Positions 24,104 through 32,823 of a DNA stretch of 48,478 nt are shown piece after piece. The DNA lies in NCBI GenBank assembly GCA_910578995.1, contig CAJTSY010000010.1, positions 4,831 through 53,308 on the forward strand, given 5' to 3'. Under the pieces are notes generated by a model. It saw nothing but the letters and a program-made list of their open reading frames with translations. It was not told the origin of the DNA and did not search any database. The first letter of the stretch is position 1. Each line of letters opens with the position of its first letter. This DNA is from an uncultured Acetatifactor sp. GTDB taxonomy: Bacteria > Bacillota > Clostridia > Lachnospirales > Lachnospiraceae. The position numbers were made by a program, and so were the translations under genes.

Positions 24104-24538
24104 ATGATAGCAATCGGAAGCGACCATGGGGGGTATGCCCTGAAGCAAAAAGTAATCCGGCACCTGGAGGAGAGGCAGATTGAATGGGAAGACATGGGAT
24201 GCCATGGGATGGACAGCTGTGATTATCCCGTGTATGGCCGGGCCGTCGCAGAGGCTGTGGCCGGGGGCAGGTGCGAAAAGGGAATTGTCATCTGCACCAC
24301 GGGCATTGGGATCGCAATGACGGCGAACAAGGTTCCCGGCATCCGCTGCGCGCTCTGTTCCGATCCCCTGTCGGCGAAGCTGACCAGGCTGCACAACGAT
24401 GCCAATGTACTGGCCCTGGGAGGCGGGATGCTGGGGGAGAACCTGGCTCTGGAGATAGTGGATGTGTTTCTGGATACGGCGTTTTCCGGTGAGGAGCGCC
24501 ACAGGCGGCGGGTCAGCCTGATAGAACCGGCGGAATAA
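24104..24538 (+). CDS. rpiB: Ribose-5-phosphate isomerase B
   Basis: RpiB/LacAB family sugar-phosphate isomerase (144 residues) interconverting ribose-5-phosphate and ribulose-5-phosphate in the pentose phosphate pathway. Typical features are MIAIGSDHGGYALKQ at the N terminus, the catalytic cysteine region ICTTGIGIAMTANKVPGIR (Cys about 65) and HNDANVLALGGGMLG. AGGAGG precedes the ATG. It forms part of a sua5-rpiB-upp run often seen in this bacterial group, which links the pentose pathway to nucleotide salvage. Confidence 0.95.
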   Translation: MIAIGSDHGGYALKQKVIRHLEERQIEWEDMGCHGMDSCDYPVYGRAVAEAVAGGRCEKGIVICTTGIGIAMTANKVPGIRCALCSDPLSAKLTRLHNDANVLALGGGMLGENLALEIVDVFLDTAFSGEERHRRRVSLIEPAE

Positions 24539-24589
24539 GGGGAATGACTGTTAACCTACAGCTTGAGTATAATTTACAGGAGGAATGAC

Positions 24590-25219
24590 ATGGGAGACGT
24601 AATGATTATGAACCATCCTTTGATCCAACACAAGATCGGCCTTATCCGCAGAAAGGAAACCGGCACCAAGGACTTCCGCCAGGCTATCAGCGAGATTGCC
24701 ATGCTGATCTGCTATGAGGCCACCAGGGACTTGAAGATGGACGAGGTGGAGATAGAGACCCCTATCTGCAAAGCCACCGTGAAGGAGCTCAGGGGCAAGA
24801 AGATGGCCATCGTCCCTATTCTCCGTGCGGGGCTTGGAATGGTGGACGGAATGCTGAGTCTGATTCCGGCGGCGAAAGTGGGGCATATCGGCCTTTACAG
24901 GGATCCGGTGACCCTTAAGCCTGTGGAGTATTACTGCAAACTGCCTGCGGACTGTGCGGAAAGGGAGGTGTTTGTGGTGGATCCCATGCTGGCCACAGGG
25001 GGATCTTCCGTGGCAGCCATCCGGATGCTGAAGGAAAAAGGCTGTAAAAATATCCGTTTTATGTGCATTATTGCAGCGCCTGAGGGAATTGAGGCCATGC
25101 AGGCCGAGCACCCGGATGTGGATATTTATGTGGGAGCACGAGACGAAAGGCTGAACGACCACGGCTATATTGTTCCGGGCCTGGGAGATGCAGGAGACCG
25201 TATTTTCGGAACGAAGTGA
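24590..25219 (+). CDS. upp: Uracil phosphoribosyltransferase
   Basis: Salvages uracil with PRPP to make UMP. The 209-residue product shows the PRPP-binding loop DPMLATGGSSVAAI (about 132-145), LRAGLGMVDGM and the family C terminus GLGDAGDRIFGTK. The start ATG at 24590 follows AGGAGGAATGAC; an upstream in-frame TTG lies before the ribosome binding site and is rejected. A TATAAT at 24564-24569, with a weak -35 TGACTG, could provide a local promoter in addition to read-through from rpiB. Confidence 0.95.
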   Translation: MGDVMIMNHPLIQHKIGLIRRKETGTKDFRQAISEIAMLICYEATRDLKMDEVEIETPICKATVKELRGKKMAIVPILRAGLGMVDGMLSLIPAAKVGHIGLYRDPVTLKPVEYYCKLPADCAEREVFVVDPMLATGGSSVAAIRMLKEKGCKNIRFMCIIAAPEGIEAMQAEHPDVDIYVGARDERLNDHGYIVPGLGDAGDRIFGTK

Positions 25220-25265
25220 CCTGGGGCTGTCTGTCTTACTACACTGTGAAAGGCGGTGTAATGTC

Positions 25266-26435
25266 TTGAAGATCTGGAAGAAAACAGCATGTGTACTGAC
25301 CATTGCGATTCTGGCCGGTGTTCCTGCCCGGGACCCCGGTCCTGTTGTGGTGTCCGCGGCTTCCACTACCCGGGAAAAGCTGGACCGCACCCAGAAGGAG
25401 AAGGAGAACCTGGAGGACGAGCTTGACAGAACCCAGGAAAAACTGGAGAACCTGGAGGGCAAACGGGACACCCTGAAGAAGGAGTTGGACTACCTGAACG
25501 CCCAGCTCTCCGCGGTGGTGGCGAACCTGGAGGAGCTGGAACAGCAGATCGACGACAAGGAGCAGGAGATCGCGGATACCCAGGCAGCCCTGGAGGAGGC
25601 AAAGGCGGCGGAGGAGCGGCAGTATGCCAGTATGGCCGTGGTGGCCCGCTGTCTGTACGAACAGCAGGAAGACAGTTACCTGGTTGCGCTCCTGTCCTCG
25701 GGCAGCTTTTCCGAACTGCTGAACATGGCGGAACAGATTGAAAAAGTAGTGGCATACGACCAACGGATGCTGCAGGAATATAAGGAGAGCCGGATTCTCA
25801 TAGAGGAACACGAGGAGAGGCTCCGCAGGGAAATGACGGAACTGGAGGAACTGAGGGGGAAGGCAGAGGAGGAAAGGGACAAGGTTGACGGCATGGTCAG
25901 CCAGACTTCCGCCGCCATCGCAAAGTACGGGGATCAGATCTCCGGCGCGGAAAAGAAGGCTCTGGATTATGAAGCCGAGATCCGGAAAAAAGAGGAGGAT
26001 CTGGAATATCTGAAAAAGAAACTTGCCGAGGAGATCGCCAAGTCCCAGGCGGCCGCCAACGGAGCATGGCGGGATATCTCGGAGGTGAGCTTTTCGGAAG
26101 GGGACAGGCGCCTGTTGGCCAATCTGATTTACTGTGAGGCAGGGGGGGAGCCCTATGAAGGTCAGGTGGCCGTGGGAAGCGTGGTGATGAACAGAGTGCT
26201 CAGCTCCCAGTTTCCGGACACCGTGGTGGGCGTCATATACCAGGGCGGGCAGTTTTCTCCCGTGGCAAGCGGCCGCCTGGATCTTGCGCTGGCTGCCGAC
26301 AAAGCTACCGACAGATGCTACCAGGCTGCCGACGCGGCCATGTCGGGGGTGACCAATGTGGGAAACTGCGTTTTTTTCCGGACGCCCATCGACGGCCTCA
26401 CAGGAATTAATATAGGAGGGCATGTCTTCTACTAG
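25266..26435 (+). CDS. Coiled-coil cell wall hydrolase with SleB domain
   Basis: A 389-residue exported protein: signal peptide (about 1-31), a long coiled coil (about 35-270) like the N-terminal regulatory part of CwlO/PcsB-type hydrolases, and a C-terminal SleB/Hydrolase_2 domain (about 285-389), with the catalytic Glu in YCEAGGEPYEGQ. It probably cleaves peptidoglycan glycan during growth or spore germination. In PcsB-like proteins the coiled coil contacts FtsEX; no ftsEX is present here. The start is a TTG: AAAGGCGG lies 9 bases upstream and the encoded MKIWKK begins a proper signal peptide. It lies 46 bases downstream of upp. Confidence 0.87.
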   Translation: MKIWKKTACVLTIAILAGVPARDPGPVVVSAASTTREKLDRTQKEKENLEDELDRTQEKLENLEGKRDTLKKELDYLNAQLSAVVANLEELEQQIDDKEQEIADTQAALEEAKAAEERQYASMAVVARCLYEQQEDSYLVALLSSGSFSELLNMAEQIEKVVAYDQRMLQEYKESRILIEEHEERLRREMTELEELRGKAEEERDKVDGMVSQTSAAIAKYGDQISGAEKKALDYEAEIRKKEEDLEYLKKKLAEEIAKSQAAANGAWRDISEVSFSEGDRRLLANLIYCEAGGEPYEGQVAVGSVVMNRVLSSQFPDTVVGVIYQGGQFSPVASGRLDLALAADKATDRCYQAADAAMSGVTNVGNCVFFRTPIDGLTGINIGGHVFY

Positions 26436-26490
26436 CGCATCCTCCGGAGGGCAGGAAGGGCATTTTGGAAGGCGGCAGGGAGTTTCGCGG

Positions 26491-26970
26491 TCACAGTCCC
26501 AGGCTGTCCAGGTAGTTCTGCAGCCTGTCAAATTTATCGCGGTAGATCAGGGAGAGCAGGTGGTTAAGGCTGCGCAGACAGTAAATCATCTGCTCTTTCG
26601 TGATAAGGTTCCGCTCCATGGCTTCCGCCAGCTCATCCAGGTCGACTACCTTTACCCTCCCCTCGGGATATACGATAACATCGGCCAGGAGGTCCGTAAA
26701 TGTCATTTCGTGCCCGGAGGGGTCGAAGGAGTATTCTACGATGTCACAGTACCAGTAGAGCAGGGAATTGTCGCTGCGGTAGATTTTGCTCAGTTTGATT
26801 CCTTCATTGAGAAAGAAGCAGGAGCAGCCGTGGGAAAACGTCGTCTTCGGATTCAGGGTATTCCACCTGGTGACAATGGTCTCCTCATCCTGTGTGACAA
26901 TTACATCATCCTCAAGGAGAAGGTATTCGGCGGGGATGATGCGTCTGCGGTATATTTTGGCTATGTTCAT
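26491..26970 (-). CDS. DUF402 domain protein
   Basis: A 159-residue protein of the DUF402/FAU-1-like family, some members of which are nucleoside phosphatases or RNA-binding. Recognisable segments are YWYCDIVEYS, TDLLADVIVYPEGRVKVVDLDEL and a helical C terminus. The ATG at 26970 follows AAAGGAGC. It is convergent with the SleB gene and divergent from the atp operon. Substrate unknown. Confidence 0.82.
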   Translation of the reverse strand: MNIAKIYRRRIIPAEYLLLEDDVIVTQDEETIVTRWNTLNPKTTFSHGCSCFFLNEGIKLSKIYRSDNSLLYWYCDIVEYSFDPSGHEMTFTDLLADVIVYPEGRVKVVDLDELAEAMERNLITKEQMIYCLRSLNHLLSLIYRDKFDRLQNYLDSLGL

Positions 26971-27107
26971 GAGAGGCTCCTTTCGGCACTGTAATGATTC
27001 CATGTCTGTCTGGCGGCAGGCTTTCCTATAATGTAAAATAATACATCTCCGGCCGTGTTAAGTCAAGAATCCGGGCGAAGATTTATGACAAATAGAGCAT
27101 ATTACCC

Positions 27108-27136
27108 TAGACATTTTGGATAAAAATAGGTATAAT
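27108..27136 (+). promoter_or_regulatory. Promoter of the atp operon
   Basis: TAGACA (27108-27113), 17 bases, TATAAT (27131-27136), with an extended AT-rich region upstream and 57 bases to the first atp start codon. Confidence 0.7.
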
Positions 27137-27193
27137 ATGTTGGGTAACAAAGAATGGGCATACCTCCGGACACGGAAGAAGCGGTGGTGTTTT

Positions 27194-27460
27194 ATGAAGC
27201 GGCGCAAGGGCGAAGAGCGGATCGTTTATGAATCCATGGCAATGGTCATGCAGTTTGGCCTGAATATGATCGTGCCTATCGGCATGATGTCGGCCATTGG
27301 GATTTGGCTTGACCGGAAATGCGGCACTTCCTATTTCACCATTCTTTTCTTTGTGCTGGGAGCCGTGGCAGGAGGGCAGAACGTATACCGCATGGCGAAG
27401 CGCCTGTGGGGAGGAGAAAGTCGGGACGGGGAACCGGGTGATTCTGATGAAGATAATTGA
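27194..27460 (+). CDS. atpZ: AtpZ, small membrane protein of the ATP synthase operon
   Basis: An 88-residue protein with two membrane segments (about 18-40 and 48-67) of the ATPase_gene1 family that precedes atpI in many Firmicutes. AtpZ with AtpI is thought to help magnesium or calcium entry and c-ring assembly. The ATG at 27194 is chosen because an earlier in-frame ATG (27137) lies within one base of the -10 box. It overlaps atpI by 14 bases. Confidence 0.8.
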   Translation: MKRRKGEERIVYESMAMVMQFGLNMIVPIGMMSAIGIWLDRKCGTSYFTILFFVLGAVAGGQNVYRMAKRLWGGESRDGEPGDSDEDN

Positions 27461-27908
27461 GGGACTGCGAAAAAGAAACAGGACGCTTCTGGAGATGCAT
27501 ATCGGCATGCTGTTTTTCGGGATTCTCTGCCAGTTGGTGGGATTTGCGGCAGGGGGGAGGATGGATTATGCCCTCAGCCTCTGGTTTGGAATTGCCTTTG
27601 CCGTGGCCGGCAGCATTCACATGTGCCGTACGCTGGACAGGGCTCTTTTGTGCGGGGAGAATGCCTCCGGCATCGTTACAAGGGGGTATTTGTTCCGGTA
27701 TGCACTGACGGCGGCGGTTTTGATTGTCATTTCCGTTACGGGGGCGATGAATCCTCTGATTTTTTTCCTTGGCTACATGAGTCTGAAAGTAACGGCTTAT
27801 CTTCAGCCGATTACTCATAAACTGTGCAACAGGCTGTTCCATGAAACGGATCCCGTTCCGGAGGAAGAGTCTCCGGCACAGGAGGGAGAGGCTCCGGCAG
27901 GGCAGTGA
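27447..27908 (+). CDS. atpI: ATP synthase subunit I
   Basis: A 153-residue protein with four membrane segments (about 15-33, 40-58, 75-95, 98-118) and a charged C-terminal tail, in the AtpI position between atpZ and atpB. In related systems AtpI assists assembly of the c-ring. Sequence similarity within this family is low, so position and topology carry the call. Confidence 0.78.
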   Translation: MKIIEGLRKRNRTLLEMHIGMLFFGILCQLVGFAAGGRMDYALSLWFGIAFAVAGSIHMCRTLDRALLCGENASGIVTRGYLFRYALTAAVLIVISVTGAMNPLIFFLGYMSLKVTAYLQPITHKLCNRLFHETDPVPEEESPAQEGEAPAGQ

Positions 27909-27975
27909 TACCGCCGTGCAGGGGACTTTCCAGGATTATGGTTTTACAAAATTTTCAGGAAAGAGAGGTGAGAGT

Positions 27976-28716
27976 ATGGGACATGGAATTTTACTGTCCG
28001 GTGGGTCGGAGGTTGACTTTATGATCCACGGTGTGTTTGAGTATTCCTTTTTCGGACACCCTGTATGGATTACCACTTCACATGTGTGCATTTTCATCGT
28101 CATGCTGCTTCTGACAGTGTTTGCTGTCGCCGCAGGCAGATGTATGGCAAAGGCATCGGAAGTGCCGGGCAGTTTCCAGAATGTGGTGGAAATGATCGTC
28201 GAAATGCTGGATAATATGGTAAACGGCTCCATGGGGCAGGCGGCTCCGAGATTTTACAATTATATCGGAACCATTTTTATCTTTATCCTGGTCAGCAATA
28301 TCTCGGGTCTGCTGGGACTCCGGCCGCCCACGGCGGATTACGGTGTCACGCTGCCCCTGGCGGTTCTGACATTCTCCATGATTCATTTTAACAAGTGGAA
28401 ATATCAGAAACCCATGACGATCTGGACAGATCTCTGTTCTCCGTTGCCGCCCTGGCTGCCAATCTGGATGCCGATTAATATCGTCAGCGCAGTGGCAGTG
28501 CCGATTTCGCTGTCATTACGTTTGTTTGCGAACGTTTTGTCGGGGACGGCTATGATGGCGCTGCTTTACGGACTGCTGGGATGGTTTGCCACAGCCTGGC
28601 CCGCGGCGCTTCATGTGTATTTTGATTTGTTCTCCGGAGCAATTCAGACGTACGTATTCTGCATGCTGACCATGACATACATTTCGAATGAGATCGGCGA
28701 TGGCACCCGGCGTTAG
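27976..28716 (+). CDS. atpB: ATP synthase subunit a
   Basis: The 246-residue stator channel of the membrane sector. It has multiple membrane helices and the essential arginine in SLRLFANVLSGT (about residue 179), which faces the rotating c-ring. The ATG at 27976 follows GAGAGGTGAGAG; earlier in-frame codons overlap atpI and carry no family sequence. Confidence 0.93.
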   Translation: MGHGILLSGGSEVDFMIHGVFEYSFFGHPVWITTSHVCIFIVMLLLTVFAVAAGRCMAKASEVPGSFQNVVEMIVEMLDNMVNGSMGQAAPRFYNYIGTIFIFILVSNISGLLGLRPPTADYGVTLPLAVLTFSMIHFNKWKYQKPMTIWTDLCSPLPPWLPIWMPINIVSAVAVPISLSLRLFANVLSGTAMMALLYGLLGWFATAWPAALHVYFDLFSGAIQTYVFCMLTMTYISNEIGDGTRR

Positions 28717-28845
28717 CCCGGGGAGGGATTTTCCGGGAGAAGGACGCAGCCCGGGGGATTCTGCGGTTCGCAAGGCGGACCTTTCTTGGAACCAGTAGAT
28801 TTTATTTAATTACTTATTATTTATATCATTCAGGAGGAAAAAAGA

Positions 28846-29100
28846 ATGGATTTCAATGAAAACTTTATCTTAGGATGTTCCGCAATTGGCGCAGGTCTGG
28901 CAGTTATTGCCGGTATCGGACCCGGCGTAGGACAGGGTATCGCGGCAGGCCATGCTGCTGCGGCAGTTGGACGCAACCCCGGCGCGCAGCCCAAGGTCAT
29001 GCAGACCATGCTTCTGGGCCAGGCAGTAGCAGAGACCACAGGTCTGTACGGTCTGCTGGTAGCCATTCTGCTCATGTTTGTAAAACCGCTTCTGCCTTAA
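28846..29100 (+). CDS. atpE: ATP synthase subunit c, sodium-type signature
   Basis: An 84-residue hairpin of two membrane helices forming the rotor ring. The ion-site residues Gln30, Val61, Glu63, Thr64, Thr65 and Tyr68 correspond to Gln32, Val63, Glu65, Ser66, Thr67 and Tyr70 of the sodium-translocating enzyme of Ilyobacter tartaricus, so sodium coupling is predicted. A very strong AGGAGGAAAAAAG site and a 129-base gap with GC-rich complementary blocks (around 28713-28756) precede the gene, consistent with the extra translation needed for the multi-copy c subunit. Confidence 0.95.
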   Translation: MDFNENFILGCSAIGAGLAVIAGIGPGVGQGIAAGHAAAAVGRNPGAQPKVMQTMLLGQAVAETTGLYGLLVAILLMFVKPLLP

Positions 29101-29142
29101 CAGTGTGAGAAAAATTTTAAAAGGCAGAAAGGAGGTTTAAGG

Positions 29143-29685
29143 ATGATACTTTTAACAGGTGGCGAGTCCATGTCAAGACTGTTTGACCTGGACTGGCAGC
29201 TGCTGGCTGATTCCGTACTGATGATCATAGCCATCTTCTTCCTGTTCCTTATCCTGAGCTATTTCCTGTTTAATCCTGCGAGGAAAATGCTGAATGGCCG
29301 TAAGGAAAAGATACGGAATGAACTCAATACGGCCAGGGAGGCTATGGAAAATGCCCAGAAGCTGAAGAAGGAATACGAGACAAGGCTCCAGGGCGTCGAG
29401 AAGGAGGCGGAGGGCATCTTAAGCGAGGCGCGCAGGAAGGCCCTGGTCAGTGAAAACCAGGTCATCGCCCAGGCCAAGGAAGAAGCCGCACGGATTCTCG
29501 ACAGGGCCCGGGTGGAGGCTGAGCTTGAGAAGCAGAAGATGTCCGACGACGTGAAGCGCGAGATCATTGTGGTGGCATCGCTTATGGCCGGCAAGTTCGT
29601 GTCCGCATCCATGGATACGGCAGTGCAGAATCAGCTGATCGATGAGACCATAAAGGAAATGGGTGATAAGACATGGCTAAATTAG
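29143..29685 (+). CDS. atpF: ATP synthase subunit b
   Basis: The 180-residue peripheral stalk: one N-terminal membrane helix (about 22-44) followed by a long charged helix (about 50-150) that dimerises and contacts the delta subunit. AAAGGAGG precedes the ATG. Overlaps atpH by 13 bases. Confidence 0.93.
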   Translation: MILLTGGESMSRLFDLDWQLLADSVLMIIAIFFLFLILSYFLFNPARKMLNGRKEKIRNELNTAREAMENAQKLKKEYETRLQGVEKEAEGILSEARRKALVSENQVIAQAKEEAARILDRARVEAELEKQKMSDDVKREIIVVASLMAGKFVSASMDTAVQNQLIDETIKEMGDKTWLN

Positions 29686-30227
29686 TATCCAAGACATACG
29701 GAGAGGCTCTGTATGAGGCAGCCATGGAATCAGGCAGGGACAGGGCTGTCAGTCTGATGGAGGAAATCCGCTGTGTGGAGCAGATACTGAAGGAAAATCC
29801 CCAGTTTGACGAGCTGATGAAGCACCCCGGGATACCGAAACAGGATAAGCTTGCGCTGGTGGAGGAGATCTTTAAGGGACGTGTCAGCGACGAGCTGGCG
29901 GGTCTGCTGGAGGTTGTGGTATCCAAGGAACGCTATAAGGAACTGCCCGGGATATTTGCATACTTTACCGAAAGGGTGAAGGAACTGTGCGGCATCGGTA
30001 CGGCCCATGTAACCACCGCGGTGGAACTGGACGGAGGGCAGCGCAGGGCTGTGGAAGAGAAGCTTCTGAAGACCAGCGGATACAGGGAGATGGAAATGGA
30101 TTTCGAGGTGGATGCCTCGATCATAGGCGGAATGGTTATCCGCATAAACGACAGGGTGGTGGACAGCAGTGTCCGCACGAAACTGAACGGCTTAACGAAA
30201 CAATTATTACAAATTCAGCTGGGGTGA
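29673..30227 (+). CDS. atpH: ATP synthase subunit delta
   Basis: The 184-residue OSCP/delta stalk protein joining the b subunits to the top of the alpha-beta hexamer. The N-terminal helical bundle begins KLVSKTYGEALYEAA and the C-terminal part has DASIIGGMVIRINDRVVDSSVRTKL, both family hallmarks. Translationally coupled to atpF. Confidence 0.94.
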   Translation: MAKLVSKTYGEALYEAAMESGRDRAVSLMEEIRCVEQILKENPQFDELMKHPGIPKQDKLALVEEIFKGRVSDELAGLLEVVVSKERYKELPGIFAYFTERVKELCGIGTAHVTTAVELDGGQRRAVEEKLLKTSGYREMEMDFEVDASIIGGMVIRINDRVVDSSVRTKLNGLTKQLLQIQLG

Positions 30228-30255
30228 CCGGCTGGAAGAAAGGTGCGACAGATCC

Positions 30256-31782
30256 ATGAATTTAAGACCAGAAGAAATAAGTTCTGTTATCAAGGATCAG
30301 ATCAAGAGGTATGCATCCACCCTGAATGTATCCGATGTGGGTACGGTCATTCAGGTGGCGGACGGCATTGCCCGCGTACATGGACTGGAAAAAGCCATGC
30401 AGGGTGAACTGCTGGAATTTCCCGGCGATGTGTACGGAATGGTGTTGAATCTGGAAGAAGATAACGTGGGCGTAGTATTGCTGGGAAGCGCCAGAAATAT
30501 CAACGAAGGGGATACGGTCAAGACTACCGGGCGCGTAGTGGAGGTTCCGGTGGGGGATGCCCTGACAGGACGTGTTGTGAATGCCCTGGGACAGCCCATC
30601 GACGGAAAAGGGCCTGTCCAGACGGACAAATACCGCAAGATTGAGCGTGTGGCCAGCGGCGTTATCACCAGAAAGAGCGTTGACACGCCTCTTCAGACCG
30701 GTATCAAGGCCATTGATGCCATGATTCCCATCGGGCGCGGACAGCGTGAGCTGATCATCGGTGACCGCCAGACAGGAAAGACGGCCATCGCCATTGATAC
30801 CATTATCAATCAGAAGGGCCAGAATGTAAAGTGTATTTACGTTGCAATCGGCCAGAAGGCATCAACCATTGCGAATATCGTGAAGACACTGGAAGAATAC
30901 GGCGCCATGGCGTACACTACGGTAGTAGTGTCGACTGCAAGCGACCTGGCTCCGCTCCAGTATATTGCTCCCTATTCGGGCTGTGCCATCGGTGAGGAAT
31001 GGATGGAGAAGGGGGAGGATGTTCTGGTAATATACGATGACCTGAGCAAACATGCTACGGCATATCGTACACTCTCCTTGCTGCTGAGGCGTCCGCCCGG
31101 CCGTGAGGCATATCCCGGCGACGTTTTTTACCTGCATTCCAGGCTGTTGGAACGCGCTGCCAGGATGAGTGAGGAGTACGGCGGAGGATCCCTTACCGCC
31201 CTTCCCATCATTGAGACCCAGGCGGGGGATGTGTCCGCCTATATTCCTACCAACGTGATCTCCATCACCGACGGCCAGATCTACCTGGAGACGGAGATGT
31301 TCAACTCCGGTTTCCGCCCGGCCATCAACGCGGGCCTGTCCGTGTCCCGTGTGGGAGGCGCGGCCCAGATCAAGGCCATGAAGAAGATCGCTGCGCCCAT
31401 CCGTACAGAACTGGCCCAGTTCAGGGAGCTTGCAAGCTTTGCACAGTTCGGTTCCGAGCTGGACAACGACACCAAGGAGAAACTGGCCCAGGGCGAACGT
31501 ATCCGTGAGGTGCTCAAGCAGCCCCAGTACGCGCCCATGCCGGTGCAGTACCAGGTTATCATCATCTACGCGGTGACCCACAAGTATCTGCTGGATATTC
31601 CCACCGAGGAGGTCACCAGGTTTGAGAAAGAGTTTTTCGAGTTCCTGGATACCAGGTATCCTGAGGTGCCGGGGAACATTGCGTCTGAGAAGGTGATTTC
31701 CGAGGAGACGGAAAAGACGCTTCAGAAGGCGGTGGAGGAATTCAAGAAGCAGTTTATGGACGCGGCAGCAAACCATTTCTGA
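30256..31782 (+). CDS. atpA: ATP synthase subunit alpha
   Basis: The 508-residue non-catalytic nucleotide-binding subunit. Walker A GDRQTGKT lies at 169-176, and VSRVGGAAQIKAMKK and the C-terminal helical domain are typical. Length is normal. It alternates with beta in the F1 hexamer. Confidence 0.97.
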   Translation: MNLRPEEISSVIKDQIKRYASTLNVSDVGTVIQVADGIARVHGLEKAMQGELLEFPGDVYGMVLNLEEDNVGVVLLGSARNINEGDTVKTTGRVVEVPVGDALTGRVVNALGQPIDGKGPVQTDKYRKIERVASGVITRKSVDTPLQTGIKAIDAMIPIGRGQRELIIGDRQTGKTAIAIDTIINQKGQNVKCIYVAIGQKASTIANIVKTLEEYGAMAYTTVVVSTASDLAPLQYIAPYSGCAIGEEWMEKGEDVLVIYDDLSKHATAYRTLSLLLRRPPGREAYPGDVFYLHSRLLERAARMSEEYGGGSLTALPIIETQAGDVSAYIPTNVISITDGQIYLETEMFNSGFRPAINAGLSVSRVGGAAQIKAMKKIAAPIRTELAQFRELASFAQFGSELDNDTKEKLAQGERIREVLKQPQYAPMPVQYQVIIIYAVTHKYLLDIPTEEVTRFEKEFFEFLDTRYPEVPGNIASEKVISEETEKTLQKAVEEFKKQFMDAAANHF

Positions 31783-31853
31783 CTGTAGTCCATAACCAGC
31801 GGGCATTCTGCCGTGTGCAGAAAATGCAGACAAATAGAAAGAGGATATAGAAT

Positions 31854-32711
31854 ATGGCATCAATGCGTGATATAAAGCGCCGCAAGAGCAGTATTCAGGG
31901 TACCCAGCAGATCACAAAGGCCATGAAGCTGGTATCCACTGTGAAACTGCAGCGCGCGAGAGCAAGCGCAGAACGCTCCAAGGGATATTTTACCTCCATG
32001 TATGACACGGTGAACAATATTCTGAAGAGAGTGGGGCATATTGACCACAAGTATCTGACACCCGGTGCTTCCGCCAGGAAAGCCGTCATCGTGATAACTG
32101 CCAACAGGGGTCTGGCCGGCGGCTACAACTCCAATGTGATCAAGCTGGTTACAAGGCATCCCCAGTGGAGAAAACAGGATCTGGAGATCTACTGCCTGGG
32201 TACCAAGGGCAGGGACGCTTTTGTGCGGAACGGCTATGCAGTGAGGGAGTGTGATGCCGAGATCGTGGAGAGCCCCCTTTACAAAGACGCGGCGGCATTG
32301 TGTGACAGGCTTCTGACATCCTTTGCGGAAGGCGAGATAGGGGAGATTTACCTGGCTTACACCAATTTTAAAAATACGGTGAGCCACATCCCCACCCTGC
32401 TGAAGCTCCTTCCGGTGGAGGTTCCGGAGGAGAGGCAGGAAAAGGATGCGTCTGCCATCATGAATTTTGAGCCGGAGGACGCGGAAGCCCTGGATATGCT
32501 GATTCCCAAGTATGTCACCAGCCTGATTTACGGGGCGCTTCGGGAATCCGTTGCCAGTGAGAACGGCGCGCGGATGCAGGCCATGGATAATGCCACCAGC
32601 AATGCGGAGGAAATCATCAGCGATCTGACGCTGAAATACAACAGGGCCCGTCAGGGTTCCATCACACAGGAACTGACAGAGATCATAGCAGGTGCGGAGG
32701 CTCTGGGCTGA
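31854..32711 (+). CDS. atpG: ATP synthase subunit gamma
   Basis: The 285-residue central shaft. The N-terminal helix MRDIKRRKSSIQGTQQITKAM and the C-terminal helix (NATSNAEEIISDLTLKYNRA) form the coiled coil that turns within the hexamer; ITANRGLAGGYNSN is the conserved loop. It lies between atpA and atpD, as is standard. Confidence 0.96.
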   Translation: MASMRDIKRRKSSIQGTQQITKAMKLVSTVKLQRARASAERSKGYFTSMYDTVNNILKRVGHIDHKYLTPGASARKAVIVITANRGLAGGYNSNVIKLVTRHPQWRKQDLEIYCLGTKGRDAFVRNGYAVRECDAEIVESPLYKDAAALCDRLLTSFAEGEIGEIYLAYTNFKNTVSHIPTLLKLLPVEVPEERQEKDASAIMNFEPEDAEALDMLIPKYVTSLIYGALRESVASENGARMQAMDNATSNAEEIISDLTLKYNRARQGSITQELTEIIAGAEALG

Positions 32712-32823
32712 TTGTTTGTGCTGTTAAAATCGGCACTGCAGTCAGAGACGGCATGACGGGAAGTCTGAATGAGATTATGCAAGAAAGAAATTATCCCGCG
32801 CAAGCGGGAGGAAAGAGGTAGAA

